Shown one piece after another: positions 28,127 through 37,261 of a stretch of 64,000 nucleotides of DNA. Both the position numbers and the translations under genes were made by a program. Numbering within the stretch: the first letter of the stretch is position 1; the number at the start of each line of letters is the position of its first letter. The notes below the pieces were generated by a model. The model ran no database searches and was not told the DNA's origin. It saw nothing but the letters and a program-made list of their open reading frames with translations. Origin of the DNA: UBA830 sp002295635 (GTDB lineage Bacteria; Pseudomonadota; Alphaproteobacteria; MPNO01; UBA830); the NCBI GenBank assembly GCA_002295635.1, contig DBHK01000005.1, positions 1 to 64,000 of the forward strand, given 5' to 3'.

Positions 28127-28885
28127 ATGACGCAACTGAAAGGTAAAACCGCTATCGTCACCGGCGCTGCGCAGGGGATAGGCGCGGTTTACGCGGGGGC
28201 GTTAGCTGCGGAGGGTGCTAAGGTCTGCCTGTCCGACATCCTCGATACAACAGATGCCGTTAGGGCGATCGAGGAGAAAGGAGGTGAGGCGATGGGGATG
28301 AAGGTCGATGTGACCGATATGGCTGCGTGTGAAGTAATGGTGTCGGAAACTCTGTCCGCGTTCGGGACGACTGATATTCTCGTCACTAACGCAGCTTTAT
28401 TCGCTGCGTTGGAACGGCGCAGTTTTCTTGAGATCGATGGAGACGAGTGGGATAAAGTGATGGCTATTAATACCCGTGGCATGTTTAATTGTATTAAAGC
28501 CGCCGCGCCAGAAATGAAAAAAAAAGGCTATGGCAAGATCATCAATATTTCTTCAACCACAATTTATTCCGGCGTGCCGTTGATGCTTCACTATGTAGCT
28601 TCAAAGGGGGCGGTCGACGCAATGACTAAGGCGTTAGCTCGCGAGCTAGGTGGTGACGGAATCACAGTGAATTCGATAGCCCCGGGGCTGACGATGAGTG
28701 ACCAGATTGAGGCCCAGCGAAATAAGCTAGAATTCTATGTAAATCTGAGTTTAAACGGTCGGTGTGTAAAACGAGAGCAAACGCCAGATGATCTATTGGG
28801 TGCGTTGATTTATTTGGCGTCGCCCGCGTCTGATTTTGTAACCGGCCAAGCCATCGTGGTCGATGGTGGTATGATCATGCATTAG
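28127..28885 (+). CDS. short-chain dehydrogenase/reductase
   Basis: This 252-residue classical SDR has the nucleotide loop TGAAQGIG, the NAA motif (VTNAALF), the catalytic Ser in INISSTT and the YxxxK pair (YVASK). It probably reduces or oxidises a keto/alcohol group with NAD(P). I start at the Met after GGGAG; an upstream in-frame Met lacks a ribosome site. It lies 109 bases after the molybdoenzyme gene and 11 bases before the Rieske oxygenase, so it belongs to that unit. Substrate unknown. Confidence 0.9.
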   Translation: MTQLKGKTAIVTGAAQGIGAVYAGALAAEGAKVCLSDILDTTDAVRAIEEKGGEAMGMKVDVTDMAACEVMVSETLSAFGTTDILVTNAALFAALERRSFLEIDGDEWDKVMAINTRGMFNCIKAAAPEMKKKGYGKIINISSTTIYSGVPLMLHYVASKGAVDAMTKALARELGGDGITVNSIAPGLTMSDQIEAQRNKLEFYVNLSLNGRCVKREQTPDDLLGALIYLASPASDFVTGQAIVVDGGMIMH

Positions 28886-28896
28886 GGTGGGTGGTG

Positions 28897-29940
28897 ATGT
28901 CCGATTATTTCGTAAGGAACGCCTGGTATGCGGCCTGTTGGGGCAGCGATCTCGAGTTTGGAATTCCGCTCGGTAAGACCGTCTTGGGCGAACAAATCGT
29001 TATATGGCGCGACTCTGATGGGGCGGCTGTTGCGCTGGAGGATCGTTGCTGTCATCGGCATCTTCCACTGTCTTTAGGGCGGGTGACGGGCGATACCTTG
29101 CAGTGTGGTTATCATGGGCTCGAATTTGACAGGTCAGGTATTTGCGTCAACGTGCCGGGCCAGAGTCGTGTGCCACCGGGTGCGCAGATCCGCTCCTATC
29201 CTGTTCGGGAGCGCCATGCTTTGATCTGGATTTGGTGTGGAGACCCTGTGCGTGCAGATGACGATGATATTCCTGACTTGTTTTGGCTTGACCACCCAGA
29301 CTGGGTGCAAACCGGTGGTCACCTTCATATGAAGGCAGACTACCGGCTTCTGATCGACAACCTGCTCGATCTGACCCATGTAAGTTATGTGCACAAGGAC
29401 ACTATCGCTGGTGATCCCAAAGAGGCCTTGGTTCCCGTTAAGACCACTCGCGAGGGAAAGAGTATCCGAGTCGAGCGCTGGATGCTTGGGTTCACGGCGC
29501 CCCCTATGTACAACGAAGCCCGCAAGTTCAATGGGGAAGTTGACCGCTGGCAACTCATCAAGTGGCAAGCGCCTTCAACAGTAACTTTGGATATCGGATG
29601 CGCCGATGCTGGAACTGGCGCACCCGAAGGTGATAGATCTATGGGTATTTCAATGTGGTCAAACCATATTATCACTCCAGAAACACAAACGACGACCCAT
29701 TATCACTGGGCCTTCGCTCGCAACTACAAACTCGATGACGATGCTGTCTCCGAAGTTCTTGCTGAGGGCGGGTTACAAACATTCAAGGAGGATGTCGTAG
29801 TTCTGGAACGACAACAGCAGGCGCTAGCAGAGATGGGCGACCGTCCAGTCGTGGATATTAATATCGATAACGCACCCTTGCAGTTCCGGAATATTCTCCG
29901 AGAAATGATCGCTGCTGACCAGGAGCCCAAGGCGCCGTGA
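28897..29940 (+). CDS. VanA-type Rieske oxygenase, full length
   Basis: The 347-residue oxygenase has a Rieske domain (Cys51 and His53 in CCHRH; Cys70 and His73 in CGYH) and a catalytic domain with NLLDLTHVSYVH as the iron site. This matches vanillate O-demethylase-like enzymes that demethylate or monooxygenate aromatic acids. An in-frame GTG lies 6 bases upstream of the chosen ATG, which itself follows a GGGTGGGTGG purine tract. No VanB-like reductase gene is adjacent, so electrons must come from elsewhere. It follows the SDR by 11 bases. Confidence 0.9.
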   Translation: MSDYFVRNAWYAACWGSDLEFGIPLGKTVLGEQIVIWRDSDGAAVALEDRCCHRHLPLSLGRVTGDTLQCGYHGLEFDRSGICVNVPGQSRVPPGAQIRSYPVRERHALIWIWCGDPVRADDDDIPDLFWLDHPDWVQTGGHLHMKADYRLLIDNLLDLTHVSYVHKDTIAGDPKEALVPVKTTREGKSIRVERWMLGFTAPPMYNEARKFNGEVDRWQLIKWQAPSTVTLDIGCADAGTGAPEGDRSMGISMWSNHIITPETQTTTHYHWAFARNYKLDDDAVSEVLAEGGLQTFKEDVVVLERQQQALAEMGDRPVVDINIDNAPLQFRNILREMIAADQEPKAP

Positions 29941-30112
29941 GCAACATGGTACTCATAGATACGACCAAGTTCTATCAGCTTAAACACGCGCTTTTTTTCA
30001 GCGTGAACCGGTTGGCTGTTTCAACGTGGGCTGAAATATTGCCCAAGCAATCGGATTCGTGGTGGGAGCAGGTAGGAGATTTGAGATGGCCGCATAGTAA
30101 AGGGAAAGTCTA

Positions 30113-30496
30113 ATGGACAAAATTACAAAATTATCTGTACCGGGAGTGCCGGAACCAAACGGTAACATTTATAGTAACTGTCTCAAGGTCGGTAACCAGT
30201 TGATCTTGTCCGGAATGATAGCAAGCGATACTAACGGCGACGTTTACCACCAATCTGTAGATTGCTTCCAGAAGATTAAGTCTCTTATCGAAGCAGCGGG
30301 TGGGCGTATCGAGGATGTCGCTAAACTCAATATTTATCTTACGGACATGGATAACCGGCCGGGCTTCGGTAGAGCTCGCAGCGAATTTTTCTCCGGCAGA
30401 ATGCCGTGTTCAACACTCGTTGCGATTTCCGCGCTGGCGTCACCAGATGCATTGGTCGAGATTGAGGCCACCGCGTTTCTTGGCGCGGGGACCTGA
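30113..30496 (+). CDS. RidA/YjgF/YER057c family protein
   Basis: The 127-residue protein has the chorismate-mutase-like RidA fold (NCLKVGNQLILSGMIA, then DVAKLNIYLTDM and IEATAFL). True RidA enzymes use an Arg in the loop PxRxxV to deaminate enamines. Here that place reads MPCSTLV, with no Arg at the expected position, so it likely belongs to another Rid subgroup with a pathway-specific role. AAAGGGAAAG precedes the ATG. It is the last plus-strand gene before the convergent ligase gene. Confidence 0.85.
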   Translation: MDKITKLSVPGVPEPNGNIYSNCLKVGNQLILSGMIASDTNGDVYHQSVDCFQKIKSLIEAAGGRIEDVAKLNIYLTDMDNRPGFGRARSEFFSGRMPCSTLVAISALASPDALVEIEATAFLGAGT

Positions 30497-30535
30497 AAAA
30501 CCGATTTCTTTAAGCGGTGATCTGAGATTGCTGAC

Positions 30536-32086
30536 TCAGGTGGTAGCTTGCTCCCGTTTCCATTCTTCGCAAAGGGCGTTCCGATCCATTTTGCCGCGCT
30601 CGGTCTTTGGCAATGTTTTACGGAAGATTACTTGATATGGAATCTTGAACTCAGCGAGCAAATGGCTGCAGTGGTCTAGAACATTTTCAGGCGTGATCCG
30701 GGAACTTTCTTTAGGCTGGATATAGACAATCACCTGCTCCCCATAGGTCACATCTGGTACACCTACTGTGGCGACGTCCGCGACGGCGGGCATCTGTAAG
30801 ATAACATTGTCAATTTCAAGGGGTGAAATATTTACGCCACCCCGAATGATAAGGTCCTTTTCACGTCCGGTTACGAATAGAAACCCATCTTTGTCTATGA
30901 ACCCGAGGTCGCCAGTAAGTGCTGAACGCTCAGAATTGATTCGAATAGATCCGTCTTCGTCTAAATACCGGTATTTTCCTGCAGGGTTTCCGTTCAGTTG
31001 GATTGCACCGATTTCGTCTCGTGGTAGTTCATTCCCCTCCGGATTTACTATAGTGACTTTCTGGTAGTCGACCGGGCGCCCAACAGACCCCAGTTTGCGC
31101 GACTTTTCATTGCTTCCTGCTATCCAGCCGACTTCGCTGGCGCCATATCCCTGACAGACATGGATGCCGAAAGTCTCTTCGAAGCGCTGCCATTCCGATA
31201 CTAGTAGAGGAGCCGAGCTGGACGTGATAAATCGCAGGCTATGCGCCGCGCCTTTGCCGCGGTGTCCTTCTCGATTGACTAACATGTTTATGATTGTTGG
31301 GTTTCCCGCGGCAACCGTGATCTTGTGTTCGTTTACCCACGTGAAGAAGCGGCTGACTGAAAATTTCCTTGCTAGAAACAGGGTTGCTCCCTTAGCAATG
31401 AATCCAATCGCCGACAGGACCTGTGCGGACATCCAATTCATAGATCGGTAATCAAGAATACGGTCCTCGGACGTGATGCCAAAGGCATCCGAGATTGGCA
31501 TGGTGTTATCGAATAATTCCGCATAAGAGCAGACCACGCCCTTTGGCGTGGAGGAGGTGCCAGAGGTATAAAAAATTGATATGTCGTCTGTCCTTGATGC
31601 CACGGGCCAGTCGCCAACTGTGTCTTCAAAATTTGCGAGTTCGGCGAATATACCGGTGCCACCCTCCGGCATCCATTCGCCGAGAGATCGCCAATCTCCG
31701 CCGACTTTTGCCTGAATTCCCTGTAGCGCCGGAATGTCCGTTTCCTCGATTACTAGAGGGGCATTTACAGCTTTTAGAATACTCTCGAAATAACGCGCAT
31801 TCATCTCGACATGAATGGTGCAGATCGTGCACCCATAGGCCAATGATGCTAGATAAATGATGAGATGCTCGATTGAGTTGTTTGATAGAAGGGCGACACG
31901 GTCATTCGCTTCGATATTACGAGCTCTAAAGTAATGCCCGATTTGGTTCGCAATTCGGAACAGCTCTCCGTGTGAGATTTGCTTCTGTTGGTCCAGCGAA
32001 CAAATCGCGATCTTATCCGGCGTTTCCCTGGCGTTACGCTCCAGCCATGATAAGAAAGTCGGTTGTGTGATTTTTGTTTCCGCCAT
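30536..32086 (-). CDS. AMP-forming acyl-CoA ligase
   Basis: The 516-residue enzyme of the ANL superfamily activates a carboxylic acid with ATP and CoA. Core motifs are YTSGTSSTPKG (P-loop), YGASEVGW (A5), GDLGFID (A7), GREKDLIIRGG (A8) and the catalytic Lys in TERGKMDR. Its position, divergent from boxC with a 272-base spacer, suggests an aromatic or aliphatic acid substrate of this region. The substrate cannot be told from sequence. It converges on the RidA-family gene. Confidence 0.9.
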   Translation of the reverse strand: MAETKITQPTFLSWLERNARETPDKIAICSLDQQKQISHGELFRIANQIGHYFRARNIEANDRVALLSNNSIEHLIIYLASLAYGCTICTIHVEMNARYFESILKAVNAPLVIEETDIPALQGIQAKVGGDWRSLGEWMPEGGTGIFAELANFEDTVGDWPVASRTDDISIFYTSGTSSTPKGVVCSYAELFDNTMPISDAFGITSEDRILDYRSMNWMSAQVLSAIGFIAKGATLFLARKFSVSRFFTWVNEHKITVAAGNPTIINMLVNREGHRGKGAAHSLRFITSSSAPLLVSEWQRFEETFGIHVCQGYGASEVGWIAGSNEKSRKLGSVGRPVDYQKVTIVNPEGNELPRDEIGAIQLNGNPAGKYRYLDEDGSIRINSERSALTGDLGFIDKDGFLFVTGREKDLIIRGGVNISPLEIDNVILQMPAVADVATVGVPDVTYGEQVIVYIQPKESSRITPENVLDHCSHLLAEFKIPYQVIFRKTLPKTERGKMDRNALCEEWKREQATT

Positions 32087-32358
32087 TGGCCCGTTTTAAC
32101 CAGCTAGAAATCCGTTGGTAATGATAGTTTTTGTTGTTGGAGGTCCATTTTATATCGGACGCGACCTTAGCAGATCGCCGACATGCGGCAACCATCAGAC
32201 AGCGTCAACGGTCATCAAATTTTTTTTGGTAAAAGGTCTTGATCTTAACTTTGATTTAACATACTATCCAAATAGTCAGTATTATTTTAGTAAGTAGGGA
32301 TCCATGGGTCCAATGGGTTTTGGAAATCCCGCAAAGGCAGGATGACATCGGAGGTAAT
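32087..32358. promoter_or_regulatory. divergent promoter region between acyl-CoA ligase and boxC
   Basis: This 272-base spacer is AT-rich in its second half. ACTAT (32263-32267) and ATAGT (32272-32276) form a perfect inverted repeat with a 4-base spacer, nested inside ATACT (32261-32265) and AGTAT (32278-32282). This could be an operator controlling boxC. No regulator gene is beside it. No gene is seen in the spacer. Confidence 0.4.
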
Positions 32359-34050
32359 ATGTCGACCGAATCTTCACCAGTGATCGAGGCCGGCGAGCCG
32401 CGTATCGACTTTCGGACGAGCCCAGACCAATACAAACATTGGAAACTGACGATTGATGGCCGGGTGGCGCGTTTAGCGCTCGATGTTGATGAGAATGCGA
32501 CGCTCGTTCCGGGTTATGAACTGAAGCTAAATTCCTATGATCTTGGCGTAGACATCGAACTCCATGATGCTTTACAGAGAATACGATTTGAGCATCCGCA
32601 GGTTGGCGCTGTCATAATGACCTCCGACAAAGACCGGGTTTTTTGTGCTGGCGCAAACATCAGGATGCTGTCCCAGTCGACTCATGCCCATAAAGTAAAT
32701 TTCTGCAAATTTACCAATGAAACTCGTAACGGTATAGAAGACACCACTCAGCATTCCGGAATTAGATTTCTTGCCGCCGTCAACGGCGCATGTGCTGGGG
32801 GCGGATATGAGCTTGCGCTTGCCTGTGACCATATAATGCTCATTGATGACGGTTCCTCCACAATATCGCTACCCGAGCTACCTCTGCTTGCCGTTTTACC
32901 CGGGACTGGAGGCCTAACTAGGCTTGTTGACAAGCGTAAGGTCCGCCATGATCGGGCGGATTACTTTTGTACAACCTCGGAGGGTATCCGCGGGAAACGG
33001 GCAACCGATTGGGGTCTAGTCGATGAGGTTGTTCCGCGTTCGAAATTCAATGACGCCGTGGCCGAACGTGCAGCGGAGTTTGCGGCAGATAGTGATAGGC
33101 CAACGGATACAAGAGGGATCAATCTAACACCGCTTAATCGAGAGATCGATGACAACCGAATCGTTTACGATACTCTGGCGGTTGATATCGACCGAGAGCT
33201 TGCAACGGCTACAATCACGATTTCCTCGCCCACGGAAGTGCCGCCGAGCGATGTCGAAGGTGTCGAGTTACAAGGGGCTAAGTTTTGGCCTTTCGCTATG
33301 TGCCGTGATCTTGAGGACGCTATCATGGAACTTCGCGTAAACGAGCAGGCAATCGGTACTTGGATATTCAAGACTGAGGGCCACTCAGAAAATGTGAAAG
33401 CTGCAGACAGAGTTCTTATAGAAAACGCTGATCATTGGTTGATCCGCGAAATCACCTTATTTATGAAACGAACATTTAAGCGGGTCGATGTGTCCTCCCG
33501 TTCAATCATCACGCTCATCGAGCCCGGTAGCTGCTTTACAGGCACCCTATTAGAACTGGTGCTTGCTGCTGACCGGTCTTATATGCTGGATGGGTCCTTT
33601 GAGGGATCTAACGTCCCCGAAGCCACACTCATTCTTACAGAAATGAACTTTGGGTCACTTGAGATGCCCAATGGGTTGAGTCGGCTAGAGCATAGATTTC
33701 TCAGCGACCCAGCTCAGGCCGATAATATTAAATCGGAAGTAGGAAAAGACATTGTAGCTTTGGATGCTGAAGAACTTGGATTGGTCACATTCGCTCCAGA
33801 CGATATCGACTGGGAGGATGAAGTTCGCATAGCAATTGAAGAACGGGCGAGTTTCTCGCCAGATGCTTTGACGGGAATGGAGGCAAGCCTCAGATTCGCT
33901 GGTCCTGAAACGCTAGAAACTAAGATTTTTGGCCGGCTTTCGGCCTGGCAAAATTGGATTTTCCAGAGACCAAATGCCGTTGGCGAAGATGGTGCCCTGC
34001 AGGTCTACGGATCTGGGCAAAAGGCCGAATATAACAAACAACGGGTCTGA
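32359..34050 (+). CDS. boxC: 2,3-epoxybenzoyl-CoA dihydrolase
   Basis: BoxC opens the 2,3-epoxybenzoyl-CoA ring hydrolytically in aerobic benzoyl-CoA degradation, giving 3,4-didehydroadipyl-CoA semialdehyde and formate. The 563-residue protein has a crotonase-like first half (DKDRVFCAGANIRML, then AAVNGACAGGGYELALAC) and a second half typical of BoxC, at the expected length. CGGAGGTAAT places a ribosome site at the chosen ATG; 13 upstream open codons are dropped. boxB follows 53 bases later. Formate released by this step could feed the formate dehydrogenase at 16.6-21.1 kb. Confidence 0.93.
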   Translation: MSTESSPVIEAGEPRIDFRTSPDQYKHWKLTIDGRVARLALDVDENATLVPGYELKLNSYDLGVDIELHDALQRIRFEHPQVGAVIMTSDKDRVFCAGANIRMLSQSTHAHKVNFCKFTNETRNGIEDTTQHSGIRFLAAVNGACAGGGYELALACDHIMLIDDGSSTISLPELPLLAVLPGTGGLTRLVDKRKVRHDRADYFCTTSEGIRGKRATDWGLVDEVVPRSKFNDAVAERAAEFAADSDRPTDTRGINLTPLNREIDDNRIVYDTLAVDIDRELATATITISSPTEVPPSDVEGVELQGAKFWPFAMCRDLEDAIMELRVNEQAIGTWIFKTEGHSENVKAADRVLIENADHWLIREITLFMKRTFKRVDVSSRSIITLIEPGSCFTGTLLELVLAADRSYMLDGSFEGSNVPEATLILTEMNFGSLEMPNGLSRLEHRFLSDPAQADNIKSEVGKDIVALDAEELGLVTFAPDDIDWEDEVRIAIEERASFSPDALTGMEASLRFAGPETLETKIFGRLSAWQNWIFQRPNAVGEDGALQVYGSGQKAEYNKQRV

Positions 34051-34103
34051 ACCTATGCGTGTTCTATCTCTCCGGTACCATTCTACTTATTGAGGACTTA
34101 AAT

Positions 34104-35531
34104 ATGTCGTCCATAAATTACAATGAACGCATCCCCAACAACGTTGATCTAAGCGAAAACCGCCGATTGCAAAGGGCGCTCGAATCTTGGCTTCCTAACT
34201 ATTTGAGTTGGTGGGATGAACTCGGACCAGAAGGAACTCAGGGCTACGATGTTTATCTGCGGACGGCAGTGGATGTGAGCGCGAATGGTTGGGCGAACTT
34301 TGACTATGTGAAAATGCCAGAATATCGATGGGGCATTTTTCTCAACGAACCTATACCAGATCGCAAAATTGGTTTTGGCGACCACAAAGGTGAACCTGTG
34401 TGGCAGGAAGTCCCAGGTGAGTATAGGTCAACGCTGCGGCGTCTTATCGTTACCCAGGGAGATACGGAACCGGCATCGGTCGAACAACAACGTATACTCG
34501 GACAAACGGCTCCATCGCTTTATGATCTGCGTAACCTTTTCCAGATTAATGTGGAGGAGGGAAGACACCTATGGGCAATGGTTTACTTGCTCCACGCCCA
34601 TTTTGGTAGGGATGGTCGCGAGGAAGCAGAGATGATGCTCGAGCGACACTCGGGGGATCCTGATAAGCCCCGTATCCTTGGGGCGTTTAATGAGCCTACC
34701 CCGGAATGGCTCTCAATGTTCATGTTTGCGTTTTTCACCGACCGAGACGGTAAATATCAGCTTGCATCCCTAGCGGAGGGTGGTTTCGATCCATTAGCAC
34801 GGACTTGTCAGTTTATGCTTACGGAGGAAGCGCATCATATGTTTGTCGGGGAGTCCGGTGTAATGCGTATCGTCAAACGGACGAGTGAGGTGATGGAAGA
34901 ACTGGGTACCGACGATCCCGAGCGTATCCGCCAAGCCGGCGCGATTGATTTACCCACTATGCAAAGGTGGATCAATTTCCATTATTCGGTATCGGTCGAT
35001 CTTTTCGGCCAGGAGTTATCTACGAACGCAGCAAATTATTATACTCAGGGACTAAAGGGTCGTTTCCATGAGGGCAAAATTGAGGACGACCATCGTCTGA
35101 TCGATTACTGCTATCCAGTGCTGATGCTTCGGGGCAATAAGATCGTGGAAGAACAACATCCAGCACTAACCTCAGTAAATGAAAAGCTCCGCCAAGATTA
35201 TATTGATGATTGCCAACGTGGGATGACCCGCTGGAATAAAGTTATCGAAAAGCACGGGCACGATTTTAAGTTTCAATTACCCCACCGGGGCTTCCACCGT
35301 GCTATTGGTAATTTTGCCGAAGTGAAGGTTTCGCCCGATGGCAAGGTAATCTCAGACGCAGAATGGAGTACGAATAAATCTGATTGGCTGCCGACGGACA
35401 GTGATCGGGAGTTTGTAAAAGCGCTTATGAAACCCTGTTATGAGCCGGGTAAGATAGCCAGCTGGATTGCGCCTCCGGCCAAAGGTATCCACGGAAATCC
35501 GTTCGAATACGAATACGTAAAATTCCATTGA
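34104..35531 (+). CDS. boxB: benzoyl-CoA 2,3-epoxidase, oxygenase component
   Basis: BoxB is the diiron oxygenase that epoxidises benzoyl-CoA. The 475-residue protein matches the family length and carries diiron ligand helices in NVEEGRHLWAMVYLLHAHFG and LTEEAHHMFVGE. A TGAGGA ribosome site supports the chosen Met; 15 further upstream codons in frame are unsupported. The reductase BoxA is not in the window, so it must be encoded elsewhere. boxB lies between boxC and benzoate-CoA ligase. Confidence 0.93.
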   Translation: MSSINYNERIPNNVDLSENRRLQRALESWLPNYLSWWDELGPEGTQGYDVYLRTAVDVSANGWANFDYVKMPEYRWGIFLNEPIPDRKIGFGDHKGEPVWQEVPGEYRSTLRRLIVTQGDTEPASVEQQRILGQTAPSLYDLRNLFQINVEEGRHLWAMVYLLHAHFGRDGREEAEMMLERHSGDPDKPRILGAFNEPTPEWLSMFMFAFFTDRDGKYQLASLAEGGFDPLARTCQFMLTEEAHHMFVGESGVMRIVKRTSEVMEELGTDDPERIRQAGAIDLPTMQRWINFHYSVSVDLFGQELSTNAANYYTQGLKGRFHEGKIEDDHRLIDYCYPVLMLRGNKIVEEQHPALTSVNEKLRQDYIDDCQRGMTRWNKVIEKHGHDFKFQLPHRGFHRAIGNFAEVKVSPDGKVISDAEWSTNKSDWLPTDSDREFVKALMKPCYEPGKIASWIAPPAKGIHGNPFEYEYVKFH

Positions 35532-35540
35532 TGAAGATAA

Positions 35541-35556
35541 GGGCTGATTTTAGCCC
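35541..35556 (+). terminator. small hairpin after boxB, possible attenuator
   Basis: GGGCT (35541-35545) and AGCCC (35552-35556) form a 5-bp stem with a 6-base loop 9 bases after the boxB stop. No T-run follows, so it is a weak terminator at best, or a transcript-stability element before the ligase gene. Confidence 0.3.
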
Positions 35557-35644
35557 GCCCTTCTTCCATCTGTCGCCGGGTAGCGGTAGAAACAAGCCAT
35601 AAAGACTGGCTAAAAGGCCAGAAAAGATGGTTAGGGGGTTAACA

Positions 35645-37228
35645 ATGGAGACCAATACGGTTCATATCGACCGCTCCGGTGATGCGCCGGTGTTTAATTT
35701 TTCTGAATCGTTTAACGTTGCAGTCCATATGATTGATCGTCATCTGGATGAGGGGCGTGCGGACCGACTTGCCTATATTACGGATAAAGAGCAGGTCACC
35801 TACAGACAACTAGCAGAGCGGGTAAGTCGCTGCGGCAATGCCTTGCTTGCAGCCGGCCTGCACCCGCGTCAGCGTATGCTAATGATCGTCAAAGACTGTC
35901 CAGAATTCGTGTACCTATATTATGGTGCGATCAAATCCGGCATCGTTCCCGTGCCTATTAATACCCTGCTGCGGGCAAAAGATTACCAGTACATGATTGA
36001 GGATTCTGAGTGTGAGGCATTGGTCTATTCTCCAGAATTCTCTGACGAAGTTGAAGCAGCCTTGGCTGCGGCTTCCCGCAATCCGACGTTTTTGGCCAAG
36101 ACGGAAGGTGATAGCGGGATAAAGGAGATGATGGATGCGGCTAGTATAGACTTGGCGCCGTACCCATCGGATTCTATGGCCGAATGTTTCTGGCTCTATT
36201 CTTCAGGTTCCACGGGACGTCCAAAAGGGACAGTTCATCGACAGCGGGATTTACTTGTCAATAGCGTTTTATATACGGAACCGGTCCTTGGTATTACCGA
36301 AAGCGATATAATATTTTCGGCGGCGAAGCTATTTTTCGCCTACGGGCTCGGGAATTCTATGAATTTCCCACTCAACTATGGAGCCTGTACGGTACTATCC
36401 GATGAACGCCCCTCGCCGGAGATGACATTTCGGATCATCGAGAAATTCAGGCCGACGATTTATTTTGGCGTGCCGACGCTTTACGCAGCACAGTGTCGCA
36501 CGCTGGAAACCGAGACGCCCGACCTTTCGAGTATTCGGATTTCGATATCCGCAGGGGAGTCTCTGCCCGCCCCAATTTTTTACCGATGGAAAGAAAAAGT
36601 CGGGCATCCGTTGATAGACGGGATCGGATCGACAGAGGGTACCCATATCTTCATTTCTAATCGGCCTACAGATGCTAAACCGGGAACCAGTGGCAAGATA
36701 TTACCGGGTTATAACGCCCGGATAGTTGATGACGATGGCAAAGATGTCGAACAGGGGGAGGTTGGCCGGCTTTGGGTGCAGGGTCAATCGATGGCCCCCT
36801 ATTATTGGAATCAGCCTGAAAGAACAGAGCAGACAATGCTCGGTGATGACTGGCTGAATACGGGTGATACTTATACTCAGGATGCGGGTGGCTATTACGT
36901 CTACAATGGAAGATCAGACGACATGATCAAGGTCGGTGGTATCTGGTGCTCGCCGATTGAAATCGAAGCTCGCCTAATCGATCATCCAAAGGTACTCGAA
37001 GCAGGTGTGGTTGGCCGCGAGGACAGTGATGGGCTTGTAAAACCGGAAGCACACATAATCCTAAAAGAGCACAGCGATGCTGATGACGATCTAGCCGCCG
37101 AGTTACTAGACCACTGCAAGGATGGCTTGGCTCGATACAAATACCCTCGGTGGTTTTATTTTGTGGACGAACTTCCTAAGACCGCGACCGGCAAAATCCA
37201 GCGTTTCAAGCTCCGCGCTAGCCAGTAA
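35645..37228 (+). CDS. benzoate-CoA ligase family protein
   Basis: This 527-residue AMP-forming ligase starts the box pathway by making benzoyl-CoA (or a close analogue) from the acid. Motifs are YSSGSTGRPKGTVH (P-loop), the benzoate-ligase-type IGSTEGTHIFISNRP, GDTYTQDAGGYY, GRSDDMIKVGG and the catalytic Lys of TATGKIQRFKL. The start is the Met after a GTTAGGGGG tract; six upstream codons are dropped. It sits 113 bases after boxB. Substituted benzoates are possible substrates. Confidence 0.9.
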   Translation: METNTVHIDRSGDAPVFNFSESFNVAVHMIDRHLDEGRADRLAYITDKEQVTYRQLAERVSRCGNALLAAGLHPRQRMLMIVKDCPEFVYLYYGAIKSGIVPVPINTLLRAKDYQYMIEDSECEALVYSPEFSDEVEAALAAASRNPTFLAKTEGDSGIKEMMDAASIDLAPYPSDSMAECFWLYSSGSTGRPKGTVHRQRDLLVNSVLYTEPVLGITESDIIFSAAKLFFAYGLGNSMNFPLNYGACTVLSDERPSPEMTFRIIEKFRPTIYFGVPTLYAAQCRTLETETPDLSSIRISISAGESLPAPIFYRWKEKVGHPLIDGIGSTEGTHIFISNRPTDAKPGTSGKILPGYNARIVDDDGKDVEQGEVGRLWVQGQSMAPYYWNQPERTEQTMLGDDWLNTGDTYTQDAGGYYVYNGRSDDMIKVGGIWCSPIEIEARLIDHPKVLEAGVVGREDSDGLVKPEAHIILKEHSDADDDLAAELLDHCKDGLARYKYPRWFYFVDELPKTATGKIQRFKLRASQ

Positions 37229-37261
37229 GTCTTGGCCGCTTGAACTTTATCGGGGGAGATG

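Noticed and set aside
29985..30005. CACGC/GCGTG hairpin after the Rieske oxygenase
   Set aside because: The stem is only 5 bp, the T-run lies in the loop rather than after the stem, and so it is not a credible terminator.
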